Source of the DNA: JBAVVD01 sp049697115
GTDB taxonomy: Bacteria > Acidobacteriota > Aminicenantia > Aminicenantales > UBA4085
DNA length: 33,208 nt
Direction of reading: 5' to 3'
Assembly: GCA_049697115.1 (NCBI GenBank)
Contig: JBAVVD010000074.1
Location: 1-33,208, forward strand
The position numbers and the translations under genes are program-made. Shown piece after piece: positions 8,486 to 16,335 of this stretch (positions are counted from its first letter, which is position 1; each line of letters begins with the position of its first letter). The notes below the pieces were generated by a model. That model had not been told where the DNA came from and did not search any database. It saw nothing but the letters and a program-made list of their open reading frames with translations.

Positions 8486-10268
8486 GAGTGATCACTCCCC
8501 GGCCTTTCGTTCCGTCGACTTTTATTTTGAGTGGAGCCGGAAGTCGGACATGCCGTACGAATTCTGTTTCCTGATTAACCGGCTGCTCGAGCAACCAATC
8601 CCAGTCAATCTTGTATTGGTCCCAATGGCTTACGGAAATGTAGAGGACTTTGAAGCTGGTGATGTTATGGAAAAAGTGCGAGCCCTGGCTGAGCATGGAA
8701 TGCGCTTCTGGGAGCGCAGACTCGACGATGACCTTTGCCCCGCAGATCTGGCCAAACCTGACCGGGATACCGGCCTGGGGGTCGGATGTCCCCCAACGTC
8801 CGAAACCAATCAGAAGATATGGCTGGCCTTGAGCAAGCAACCGATGATTGAACACTTCGAGCTCTGAGGCGATAGTCTCTGAATGATGGACGTTGAATTT
8901 CTCGGGTTTTGTGTAAATGATATCGCAGATGTTTTCGAGGATTCCATTTCCAAGCGCCGACTCAGAAGCGACGAGGACCCTTTCTCCGGATAAATCTGCC
9001 GGCGTTAGCTCGGCTTTTTCCTCTGAAATGACCATCGGCCTGATCTGCAGAAAGCCGAACCGGGCTGGAGCGCCTTTCTGTTCATCAAGTGTTACGGCAA
9101 ATTCGATTTCTACCGCTCTTTCCAGTTCTTCGTTGCTTATCTTGAGAAGCGCCCGGAGCATCTCGTTGAGGGGAAGTAGGTCAAATTTCAATATCGGAGC
9201 AAAGTCAATAACGCGTGGCCCTTTTTCCGCGATCCCGTAAACGATTTTATCATCCTGAGCTCTATACGTGGAGGCGCTATAACGGAGGATGCCGTCTTCT
9301 TCAGCTTCCTCGAGGCTGAACTTCATCAGGTATTCTGTCTCTTTGATCGGATTGTACTCGGGAGGCGTGCCCATATTGACAGCCCAGAATTTATGCTGAG
9401 TCTGGTCCAAGAGGTCGCTCAGAGTGTTATATGGCGGGTTCGCCTGGGGGTAAGCCGGTGAATACGACCAGGCAATCCCATCGTCCACGATCGTCTTTCC
9501 CAGGCCGATGGCAAGGTCGACGACGCCTTCGGCAGGCCTGGCATGACCCAGGGGATAAAAATTATAGGAACGCGCCACACCCGAGATGTGAGGGTAGAAA
9601 CGCTGTCTGTGTCGGACTCCGACAACTTCCTGGATGATAACGGCCATCTTCTCGTCTTCAGTTTTGTGGCGTGTTGCCTGGATATAGTTTTTCGCGTCTT
9701 TAAAGAAAGTTGATGCATAGACGAACTTGACCGCCTCCACCAGCTTCCTGAAACGCGTGTCTGGATCCAGATGGTTATTCGGGATCATTTTTGTGGCATA
9801 GACGCTGGCGAACGGCTCGAACATGGCGTCCTCCAGCAGGCTGGAAGACCGGATAGCCAGCGGCGTATGAACTTGGGCTATGAGCGCAAGCAGCTCGCCG
9901 ACGAGCTGGGCCGGAAGCTCCGCCTTCTGGAAAGCTGTGGCGATTTGATCATCGCGGAAGTCAGAAAAAGCAACTTCCTGGAGGTTGTTCTGCTTCATGA
10001 AAAGGTCAAAGAATTCTGTCGTGATCACAGTCAGCGTCGGGATCGAGATTTCGATTTGGGGCTGAAACGAAGGCGCCAGCTTTTTCTCGAGAATGTTCTT
10101 TATCAGAGCCAGGCCGTGTGCTTTGCCTCCCAGTGAGCCGCGGCCGATGACCGTGAACCTTTCCTTTCCGGTGAAAAATCTGCGGTCGAAAGGCGTGATG
10201 CGGGAGGAAAGTGATTTTCTCCACGATTTAAGCATCGGGTTTTGTTGTGACGGAAGCCGCAGGGTCAT
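8478..10268 (-). CDS. PEP/pyruvate-binding (PPDK_N) domain protein, stand-alone, paralogue 2
   Basis: 596 residues. Landmarks are IGRGSLGGKAHG (41-52), AIRSSSLLED (138-147), VEIEF (396-400) and LQIRP (407-411), the full set expected for an ATP-binding PPDK_N domain. As in its two paralogues, the chain stops without a swivel His domain or PEP barrel and ends with the shared module GFGRWGT (498-504) and QGSHFF (528-533). It starts 24 nt after the stop of the GDH-like gene and overlaps the fusion gene downstream by 8 nt, so the three genes form one operon. ATG 10268 is used; an ATG 11 codons later is possible, and neither has a clear ribosome site. The role is probably nucleotide or pyruvate/PEP sensing, or phosphotransfer to a partner, rather than PEP synthesis (inference). 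Confidence 0.8.
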   Translation of the reverse strand: MTLRLPSQQNPMLKSWRKSLSSRITPFDRRFFTGKERFTVIGRGSLGGKAHGLALIKNILEKKLAPSFQPQIEISIPTLTVITTEFFDLFMKQNNLQEVAFSDFRDDQIATAFQKAELPAQLVGELLALIAQVHTPLAIRSSSLLEDAMFEPFASVYATKMIPNNHLDPDTRFRKLVEAVKFVYASTFFKDAKNYIQATRHKTEDEKMAVIIQEVVGVRHRQRFYPHISGVARSYNFYPLGHARPAEGVVDLAIGLGKTIVDDGIAWSYSPAYPQANPPYNTLSDLLDQTQHKFWAVNMGTPPEYNPIKETEYLMKFSLEEAEEDGILRYSASTYRAQDDKIVYGIAEKGPRVIDFAPILKFDLLPLNEMLRALLKISNEELERAVEIEFAVTLDEQKGAPARFGFLQIRPMVISEEKAELTPADLSGERVLVASESALGNGILENICDIIYTKPEKFNVHHSETIASELEVFNHRLLAQGQPYLLIGFGRWGTSDPQAGIPVRFGQICGAKVIVESALPEAHSMLSQGSHFFHNITSFKVLYISVSHWDQYKIDWDWLLEQPVNQETEFVRHVRLPAPLKIKVDGTKGRGVITHD

Positions 10269-10292
10269 CGATAGAATGATGGGGCGGGCAAA

Positions 10293-11579
10293 TTAGATCC
10301 AACCTCGCTCCTTACAGGCCTGAGCCACCCTGGCCATAGAGATAGCGAAAGCCGCCTCCCTCATGGAAAGCTTTTTTTTCTTGGCGAACTCAAGAACAGA
10401 ATTGAAAGCCGAAGTCATCTTGACATCCAGCTTGCCGAGAACTTCATCCTTTTCCCAGTAATAATTCATGTTGCTCTGGACATGCTCGAAGTAACTGCAG
10501 GTGACGCCTCCGGCGTTGGCAAGGACATCGGGAATGACGAAGATGCCCCGATCGGCAATGACCTTGTCGGCTTCGGCTGTGGTGGGGCCGTTGGCTCCCT
10601 CGGCGATAATCTTAACCCGCGGCTGAATCGTAGTCACATTTTCAGCCGTAATTTGATTCTCAACCGCGGCTGGAATCAGGATATCTGCTTCCTGGGCCAG
10701 CCAGGCTTCTCCAGGAAGAACATCATAGCCCATTTTCGAGGCTTTCTCTTTGTCGATGCCGCCGAAATGGTCTGTGATACTGGCAAGGAGTTCGAGGTCT
10801 ATTCCTGATTCTTTTTTATATGAATAGGACGTTGCGTTTTTTTGGTCCCAGCAGGAAACGCAAATCACTTTTCCGCCAATCTGTTCCAAGAGCCGGCTGG
10901 CATGCTGGGCTACGTTCCCGAAGCCCTGGACGCTGGCGGTAGTGCTGTCGGGTTGGATGTTTAGTTCTTTCATCGTTTCACGTAGAGCAAACACGAGGCC
11001 GAACCCTGTCGCCTCGATCCTGCCGAGAGAGCCTCCCATTCCCACAGGCTTGCCGGTGATGAATCCAGGGATTTTCTCGCCCCGGATCGCTTCGTATTCG
11101 TCAAGCATCCAGAGCATGTGATGGGCGCCGGTCATGATGTCAGGAGCTGGGATATCGACTTGAGGTCCTAAATTCCTGGCGAGCTGCCGAACCCAGCTCC
11201 GGCAGAGCTGTTCCTGTTCTCTGAGGCTTAAGTAATGCGGGTCGCAGGCGACGCCGCCGCTGCTACCGCCCAGGGGGACATCCATGAGGGCACATTTCCA
11301 GGACATCCACATCGCCAGAGCACGGATCGTATCAATCGTCTCGTGGGGATGAAATCGGATTCCGCCCTTGCCAGGACCTCGGGCATCGTTATGGACAACC
11401 CTAAAACCTCTGAAAGTCTTGACGCTCCCATCATCCATGCGGAGAGGTATGAGAAATTGAAATTCTCTCATCGGATAACGAAGGAAATTGCGCACCGCCA
11501 GGTTCAGACCCAGCCATTCTGCTGTTTTGTCGAATTGGGCCTGAGCCATGGCAAACGTGTTGAAGGGCTTATCGTCCAT
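10293..11579 (-). CDS. Glutamate dehydrogenase-like protein lacking the catalytic lysine
   Basis: 428 residues, the normal length and layout for Glu/Leu/Phe/Val dehydrogenases. The substrate-binding K71 is present in GPGKGGIRFHP, D147 in DIPAPD is present, and the Rossmann motif GFGNVA is intact. The catalytic-lysine motif, normally GG-x-K-GG, reads GGSSGGV (residues 104-110), so Ser107 replaces the essential lysine (codon at 11259-11261). The protein should be inactive or strongly impaired as a dehydrogenase. Non-catalytic GDH subunits that regulate an active partner are known (Thermus thermophilus GdhA with GdhB), and a canonical GDH is encoded divergently next door. The Shine-Dalgarno AAGGAA lies 8 nt before the ATG. 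It is first in the operon with two PPDK_N genes. Confidence 0.88.
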   Translation of the reverse strand: MDDKPFNTFAMAQAQFDKTAEWLGLNLAVRNFLRYPMREFQFLIPLRMDDGSVKTFRGFRVVHNDARGPGKGGIRFHPHETIDTIRALAMWMSWKCALMDVPLGGSSGGVACDPHYLSLREQEQLCRSWVRQLARNLGPQVDIPAPDIMTGAHHMLWMLDEYEAIRGEKIPGFITGKPVGMGGSLGRIEATGFGLVFALRETMKELNIQPDSTTASVQGFGNVAQHASRLLEQIGGKVICVSCWDQKNATSYSYKKESGIDLELLASITDHFGGIDKEKASKMGYDVLPGEAWLAQEADILIPAAVENQITAENVTTIQPRVKIIAEGANGPTTAEADKVIADRGIFVIPDVLANAGGVTCSYFEHVQSNMNYYWEKDEVLGKLDVKMTSAFNSVLEFAKKKKLSMREAAFAISMARVAQACKERGWI

Positions 11580-11608
11580 CAGATTATTCCTTTCTTATTT
11601 CTACCTAA

Positions 11609-11637
11609 AAAATAACCCCCCCATTTTTAAAAGTCAA
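11609..11637 (-). promoter_or_regulatory. Promoter of the GDH-like/PPDK_N operon
   Basis: On the minus strand TTGACT (11632-11637) is followed after 17 nt by TATTTT (11609-11614). The spacer contains a run of seven G on that strand (11616-11622). The predicted leader is about 25 nt and contains the AAGGAA ribosome site. Confidence 0.5.
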
Positions 11638-11683
11638 GGAAAGTTAAAGCACCGGAGAAAATCTTTTCAGCATGGTCTGGATT

Positions 11684-11712
11684 TGTTTTTTTGGCCACAT
11701 TTTTTTTATTAA
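11684..11712 (+). promoter_or_regulatory. Possible promoter of gdhA
   Basis: TTGTTT (11684-11689), 17 nt spacer, TATTAA (11707-11712). The -35 is weak. The sequence is AT-rich throughout, so the exact element is uncertain; another AT-rich -10 could lie near 11735-11745. Confidence 0.3.
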
Positions 11713-11739
11713 AATCCCAATAAAATCCAAATAAATCTA
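11710..11739. repeat. Short AT-rich direct repeats upstream of gdhA
   Basis: Two adjacent near-identical units, taaaatcccaa (11710-11720) and taaaatccaa (11721-11730), are followed by a weaker third unit (ataaatcta). The 10-11 bp spacing is about one helical turn, as expected for an activator or repressor array, but low complexity could also explain it. Confidence 0.3.
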
Positions 11740-11816
11740 TAACAATTCCGAGGTATAAAAAGAAGTGGAGATTTATCTAGTTTCATCTCCTAAGATTTTA
11801 TAATAAAGGAGTTTTT

Positions 11817-13178
11817 ATGGGCAATTATGTCAAGGATTTCATGGAAGAAATTAAGGCTAAAAATCCTGCACAGCCGGAATTCCATCAAGCTGTCTATGAG
11901 GTTGTGAACTCGGTCTCCTTGGTGCTTGACCGTCACCCTGAATACCGAAAAGCAAAAATCTTGGAACGGATCGCCGAGCCGGAGCGAGTCATCATGTTTC
12001 GCGTAACCTGGATGGATGACGCCGGCGAGACCCATGTCAACCGTGGCTACAGAATCCAGATGAACAGCGCCATCGGTCCCTACAAGGGCGGCCTGCGCTT
12101 TCATCCCACGGTCAACCTGGGAATTTTGAAATTCCTTGCTTTTGAGCAGGTGTTCAAGAATGCTTTGACGACACTGCCTATGGGCGGCGGAAAGGGCGGG
12201 TGCGATTTTGATCCTAAAGGAAAGAGCGACAACGAAGTCATGCGCCTCTGCCAGAGCTTCATGAACGAGCTCTTCCGGCACATCGGCCCTGACACCGATG
12301 TCCCGGCTGGCGACATCGGCGTCAGCGGACGCGAGATCGGCTTCCTTTACGGCCAGTACAGAAAATTGAGAAATGAAGTCACCGGTGTCCTGACAGGGAA
12401 GGGGCTCGACTGGGGAGGCTCGCTCATCCGGCCTGAAGCCACAGGCTACGGTGCCGTGTATTTTGCCGCGGAAATGCTGGCCACGAGGAAGCAGACTTTT
12501 GACGGCAAGACCTGTCTTGTTTCAGGAAGCGGGAATGTCGCTCAGTACACGGTGGAAAAAATTAACCAGCTCGGCGGCAAGATCATAACGCTCTCTGATT
12601 CCAACGGCTATATTTACGACCCCTCAGGCATCGATACAAAGAAATTAGATTTTGTCATGGACCTGAAGAACGTGCGCCGCGGCCGAATTAAAGAGTATGC
12701 TGATAAGTTCAAGGGCGTCACGTATACGCCGTTAACGCCCGATATGGACACCAATCCTCTCTGGAATCATAAGGCGGACTGTGCTTTTCCCAGCGCCACC
12801 CAGAACGAGATCAATGCCAAGGATGCGAAAAATCTGCTCAAGAACGGAGTGTATGTCGTCGCCGAGGGTGCGAACATGCCAACAACAGCTGAGGGCGTGG
12901 ATGTCTTTCTCGGCGCCAAGATTCTCTTTGCCCCTGGGAAGGCGACCAACGCTGGCGGTGTCGCCACCTCTGGCCTTGAAATGTCCCAGAACAGCACGCG
13001 GATGAGCTGGTCGAGAGAAGAGGTCGATCAAAAGCTTCATCATATCATGAAGAGTATTCATAAGACTTGTGTTGAGGCAGCCGGGGCTTATGGGACTCCG
13101 GGCAACTATGTCAACGGCGCCAACATCGGAGGTTTCCTCAAGGTGGCCCGGGCGATGATGGAGCAGGGCTTAGTTTGA
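11817..13178 (+). CDS. gdhA: NADP-type glutamate dehydrogenase
   Basis: 453 residues, close to the 447 of E. coli GdhA, and of the same hexameric subfamily. It catalyses the reversible amination of 2-oxoglutarate to glutamate. Both lysine motifs are intact: GPYKGGLRFHP (substrate) and MGGGKGGCDFDP (catalytic). DVPAGDIGV carries the catalytic Asp, and the Rossmann motif is GSGNVA. The C-terminal part has the usual AEGANMPTT and NAGGVATSGLEMSQN blocks. AAAGGAG at 11805-11811 lies 5 nt before the ATG. It is divergent from the lysine-less paralogue and could assemble with it. A strong hairpin lies after the stop. Confidence 0.96.
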   Translation: MGNYVKDFMEEIKAKNPAQPEFHQAVYEVVNSVSLVLDRHPEYRKAKILERIAEPERVIMFRVTWMDDAGETHVNRGYRIQMNSAIGPYKGGLRFHPTVNLGILKFLAFEQVFKNALTTLPMGGGKGGCDFDPKGKSDNEVMRLCQSFMNELFRHIGPDTDVPAGDIGVSGREIGFLYGQYRKLRNEVTGVLTGKGLDWGGSLIRPEATGYGAVYFAAEMLATRKQTFDGKTCLVSGSGNVAQYTVEKINQLGGKIITLSDSNGYIYDPSGIDTKKLDFVMDLKNVRRGRIKEYADKFKGVTYTPLTPDMDTNPLWNHKADCAFPSATQNEINAKDAKNLLKNGVYVVAEGANMPTTAEGVDVFLGAKILFAPGKATNAGGVATSGLEMSQNSTRMSWSREEVDQKLHHIMKSIHKTCVEAAGAYGTPGNYVNGANIGGFLKVARAMMEQGLV

Positions 13179-13207
13179 AAAACTCTTCATAGCTCCCTTT
13201 TTAACCA

Positions 13208-13245
13208 GAGAATGCGGAAGAACCTATGTGTTCTTCCGCACTCTC
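13208..13245. terminator. Strong hairpin after gdhA
   Basis: An 11-bp perfect stem (TGCGGAAGAAC at 13213-13223, GTTCTTCCGCA at 13230-13240) with a 6-nt loop extends by four more pairs (13208-13211 with 13242-13245) across one mismatch. It starts 30 nt after the gdhA stop. There is no clean U-tract, so it may act as an imperfect terminator or as a 3'-end stabiliser. Confidence 0.55.
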
Positions 13246-13571
13246 GACAATTTCAATATTTGATCAAAGCTAACGAAAATTTGTATATTCAAACTCAACC
13301 TCGCCCGACAAAGTGCTAATATTATTCAACAAAACAACGGAAGTTGACGTTTATCGTAGCGAAGCCTCCCCCGCCTCCCCCCGCCTCGCATCGCCTATCA
13401 GGAGCTTCTGATGGCCGCAGAGAGCGGCAGTGAATATTTTCAAGGAAACTCTTTAAAATCATGAGCGATGATTGCCTGGGAGGATTAAACTTCATATAAT
13501 TCATTCGTGCGCCTCCTTAAAAACAGATTCTCCAACAGGAAATTAACTCGGAAGGGAAAATCCTTTCCAGG
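13246..13571. other. Intergenic region without a gene
   Basis: About 330 bp between the hairpin and the radical SAM gene. It contains a C-rich tract near 13368-13388 (repeated cctccccc units), an imperfect 16-bp palindrome at 13397-13412, and no open frame with coding character. A promoter for the downstream gene must lie here but none is convincing. Confidence 0.5.
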
Positions 13572-14624
13572 GTGCATCCCATCATCGTGTCATCCATCCC
13601 CTTCAAACTGGAACAAATAATGGAAAGACTTCCCCGGTTTCACAAATTCCATAGAATAGGGGCCCAACTGAGACACGGCCAAATCAAAGATTTGATGAAA
13701 CTGGCATATGCAGCGACCCACCGGATCGTCCGGAACCAACAGAGTCAATTCCCTTTCATGCTCCTTTTCGAAGTCACCAATGATTGTATGCTGGATTGTG
13801 TGATGTGCCTGCGCTCCCAGCTCAAGGAGGAAGTCGGCTACATGTCTTTCGAGACATTCAGGAGAATCGTGGATGGATGCTCCAGACAGCATTCCTTAGG
13901 CCTCTTCATATTTAGCGGCATGGGAGAGCCCCTATTGCACCCTCAATGGTCAGAAATGTGTCGCTATGCAAAATTTAAAGGTATACCTGAAGTCCGACTC
14001 ATCACCAACGGGCATCTTCTAACGGAAAAAAAGACCAGGGACATTTTGGATAATTCTCGTCTTGACCTCATCAGCTTTTCCCTGGATGCGTTCAGCCAGG
14101 AAACATATCAGGCCATCAAAAGGAGCCTGAAATTTGAATCGGTCCAGCAGAATATCATCAATTTTTTCAAGATGAGGAAAGAGAAGAAGAAGGTGAGGCC
14201 TTTTGTGAGTCTCCATATTCTCAAGATGAAAGAGACGATCTCCGAAATCAGCGGTTTTATCGAGAAATGGAGTCCGTATTTAGCCGCTGGAGACAACATT
14301 CTCATCAAGGATGTTCACACGTTTGCCGGCCAGATCGAAGGATCGAAGGTCCGGTATATAAGGGACAAAGACTTCCCTGCCGGCAGCTTTGGGAACTTCT
14401 CTATATCTCCTGGAATGGAGATGTCATGCCCTGTTGTATGGATGCCTGTAAAACCCTAAAAGTGGGAAGCGTGATAACTGCGACAATTGAAGAGTTGTGG
14501 AATAATTCTTCGATGGAGCGGATTCGGACCCTCCATCTTCAGGGGCAGTATGATGAGGAATCCACTCTGTGCCAAGTGCAGGAACTGGTGGTATTTGGGA
14601 AGAGCGCCAAAAGACGGAGGATGA
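13572..14624 (+). pseudogene. Radical SAM/SPASM-domain protein disrupted by two compensating frameshifts
   Basis: The first 268 or so codons encode a radical SAM core with the 4Fe-4S motif CMLDCVMC and the GEPLLHP motif. In frame 1 the reading would end at 14457-14459 with an unrelated tail. After one base missing in the C-run 14375-14377, the frame switches to one encoding the expected SPASM segment (CRQLWELLYISWNGDVMPCC ... GS ... IEELWNNSSMERIRTLH). One extra base at 14557-14558 then restores the first frame, giving P-L-C-A-K-C-R-N-W-W-Y-L-G and a stop at 14622-14624. The restored protein is about 350 residues, a normal length. The start is GTG 13572 or ATG 13620. Either the gene is recently broken or the assembly has two indel errors. 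SPASM radical SAM proteins modify peptides or are maturases; the substrate is unknown. Confidence 0.85.
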
Positions 14625-14642
14625 AATCCATCATCCTTTTTT

Positions 14643-15950
14643 CTAATAGAGATGCGGGATTCCGGAATTCTTCCTGGGCGCAGAGGTATTAGCTTCACAG
14701 AAAATCTGAGGGAATGTTTTAAGGAATGATTCTTCGCTGGGTTGAATGAGGCAGATCCGCCGATAATCGGGATTCGCATAGTAATCCATTGTCTGTGGAG
14801 TAAATCCTTTCATAGAGAGAATGACGAGGCCGTCGAGTCCGCGAATGAAGTAATTCTTGAGAATAAGCCGGATTTCTTCAACGGAAAGCGGATGGTTCTG
14901 TTGAACGGGGAACATTCCTTTTAATTTAGCTTGGTGCAAGAAAATGAATGGATTATAAGACAGAAAACTCCGGACTTCCTGGCTGAGATGGCATATTTTC
15001 AATCCAAAGATCGTCTGAAAATGCCGGCTCTTTTCGACTTCCATTTTCCATTTTTTCTTATAATTCAGGAGTCCGTCTCTAAGGAATGATCGGCATTCAC
15101 CGAAATCCATCCATCGATATCCATTATCTTTGGCCCAAAGACAGGATGAATAGTAAAGGGCCGACAATGCGCCTTGCTTAACGTATTCGAATTTGCCCTC
15201 TTTCACTCCCAAGACATGAGTTTTGGTTTTATCTTTATTGGGCACGATAATGATCCCGGAGACAAATTCGTTTCCCCTCTTCGCGAGGAGCAATCCTCCC
15301 TTTTCGAAAGAAAGCTTTGAGAGATGATAGCCGGTGAAAAAATTGATGATCTGAAATCGTTTCTTGATGTAAGGCAAATACATCCGCCTGTAGAAATAAT
15401 TAAAGGTGTCCCGATCGTGCGTCATCTCATAAGAATAGTGGTATTTCCTGATTTTTCTCAGGTCATCTTTTAAACCCTTATATTGAGTTCGTTTCCAGAT
15501 CTCCGGAATAGACAGGGAAAGGTCCAGTTTGAATGAGACCCATTCCGGGATGGAAAGGAATCCCTTTCGGGCCAGCGATTTCATGAAAAAAATGTCGCTG
15601 TTCGTGAAAATCATATCCGCCTGGAGGTTCTTTCGTCGCGAATAGGAATGTATCCTCCAGAAAAACACACTTCCCAGACGATTCTTGGATTTCACCTCAG
15701 AATACATCAGGTTTAATAGATAAAGGAGTTCTCTCCCCCCGCCAAAATACAGAATGGCCAGATCACTCTTGCTGTTCTTTTCTGTGCCCTGAGCCCAATA
15801 GACAGATAATCGAACCTGAGAAAAGATCATCCACAGTTTTCGGATGAAAAAAAAGAAACGTTCCAAACAAGGATAGATTTTCGATCTTACTTTTTTGGGT
15901 ATTCGGCCATAAATAAAAGATAAAATTTCAATGAATCTGGAGGACAGCAT
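14643..15950 (-). CDS. GNAT-like (FemAB/BioF2-type) acyltransferase
   Basis: 435 residues. The part around 180-330 resembles the Acetyltransf_6 / FemAB-like GNAT fold: a Y-x-x-M-Y-x-P-Y-x-K-x-R-F segment, a GGLLLAKRGNEFVSGIIIV strand pair, a W-A-K-D-N-G-Y-R-W-M-D-F-G-E-C segment and the typical D-G-L-L-N-Y-K-K-K-W. These proteins transfer acyl or aminoacyl groups, often to cell-envelope or polysaccharide precursors. The N-terminal 60 residues are basic and hydrophobic, possibly membrane-peripheral. The gene converges on the radical SAM gene; once the latter's frame is restored, 18 nt separate the stops. No Shine-Dalgarno is evident at ATG 15950, so the start is uncertain. The substrate is unknown. 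Confidence 0.6.
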   Translation of the reverse strand: MLSSRFIEILSFIYGRIPKKVRSKIYPCLERFFFFIRKLWMIFSQVRLSVYWAQGTEKNSKSDLAILYFGGGRELLYLLNLMYSEVKSKNRLGSVFFWRIHSYSRRKNLQADMIFTNSDIFFMKSLARKGFLSIPEWVSFKLDLSLSIPEIWKRTQYKGLKDDLRKIRKYHYSYEMTHDRDTFNYFYRRMYLPYIKKRFQIINFFTGYHLSKLSFEKGGLLLAKRGNEFVSGIIIVPNKDKTKTHVLGVKEGKFEYVKQGALSALYYSSCLWAKDNGYRWMDFGECRSFLRDGLLNYKKKWKMEVEKSRHFQTIFGLKICHLSQEVRSFLSYNPFIFLHQAKLKGMFPVQQNHPLSVEEIRLILKNYFIRGLDGLVILSMKGFTPQTMDYYANPDYRRICLIQPSEESFLKTFPQIFCEANTSAPRKNSGIPHLY

Positions 15951-16335
15951 ATTTCAAGGTCGAGAGTTTTTTTCTGTAGCGCATTCAATCAAGTCATTAA
16001 GTTCAGAAACCACGTCGCGACGCTTGGTAAAACGATATCACCGGTCAATGATTCCAGTCAAGAAAAAGCATGAATCTGAAATGGCCGGCAAAGAAAGGAT
16101 GTCGAACTGGCCGCTGGTCGAGTCCAGCGATCTCTCGTCGATTAGGCTTTTACGGCTGCCTCCCTTTGTGAGACAATTGATTCTCGCTCAACGGCCTCCC
16201 GGCATTTGAAGGCGAGTGCCGGCTGATCCTGCCGGACGAGTAAATCGGGATTTTTTAGGTTGACATACGGCCCCAAGAGGAGATTCCAATCTTGTATCGA
16301 TTCATAAAATTGAAAAGGAGATGCGATTCAGATGA
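15951..16335. other. Intergenic region / decayed sequence
   Basis: About 385 bp. A short GC-rich inverted repeat around 16218-16236 (ccggc ... gccgg) is followed by a T6 run near 16251-16256, but the spacing is not that of a good terminator. No frame here continues the CBM9-like domain that should precede the outer-membrane remnant downstream, so the upstream part of that gene has been deleted or eroded. Confidence 0.45.

Noticed and set aside
8486..8497. Perfect 12-bp palindrome gagtgatcactc over the ribosome site of the fusion gene
   Set aside because: It is also the coding end of the upstream gene and a single copy; probably coincidence, although an RNA hairpin could affect translation.
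13368..13388. C-rich repeated tract considered as part of a CRISPR or VNTR array
   Set aside because: Only two or three irregular units of about 7 bp, without spacers.
15931..16209. 92-codon open frame between the GNAT-like gene and the DUF5916 remnant
   Set aside because: It overlaps the GNAT start, has no ribosome site and no family features.
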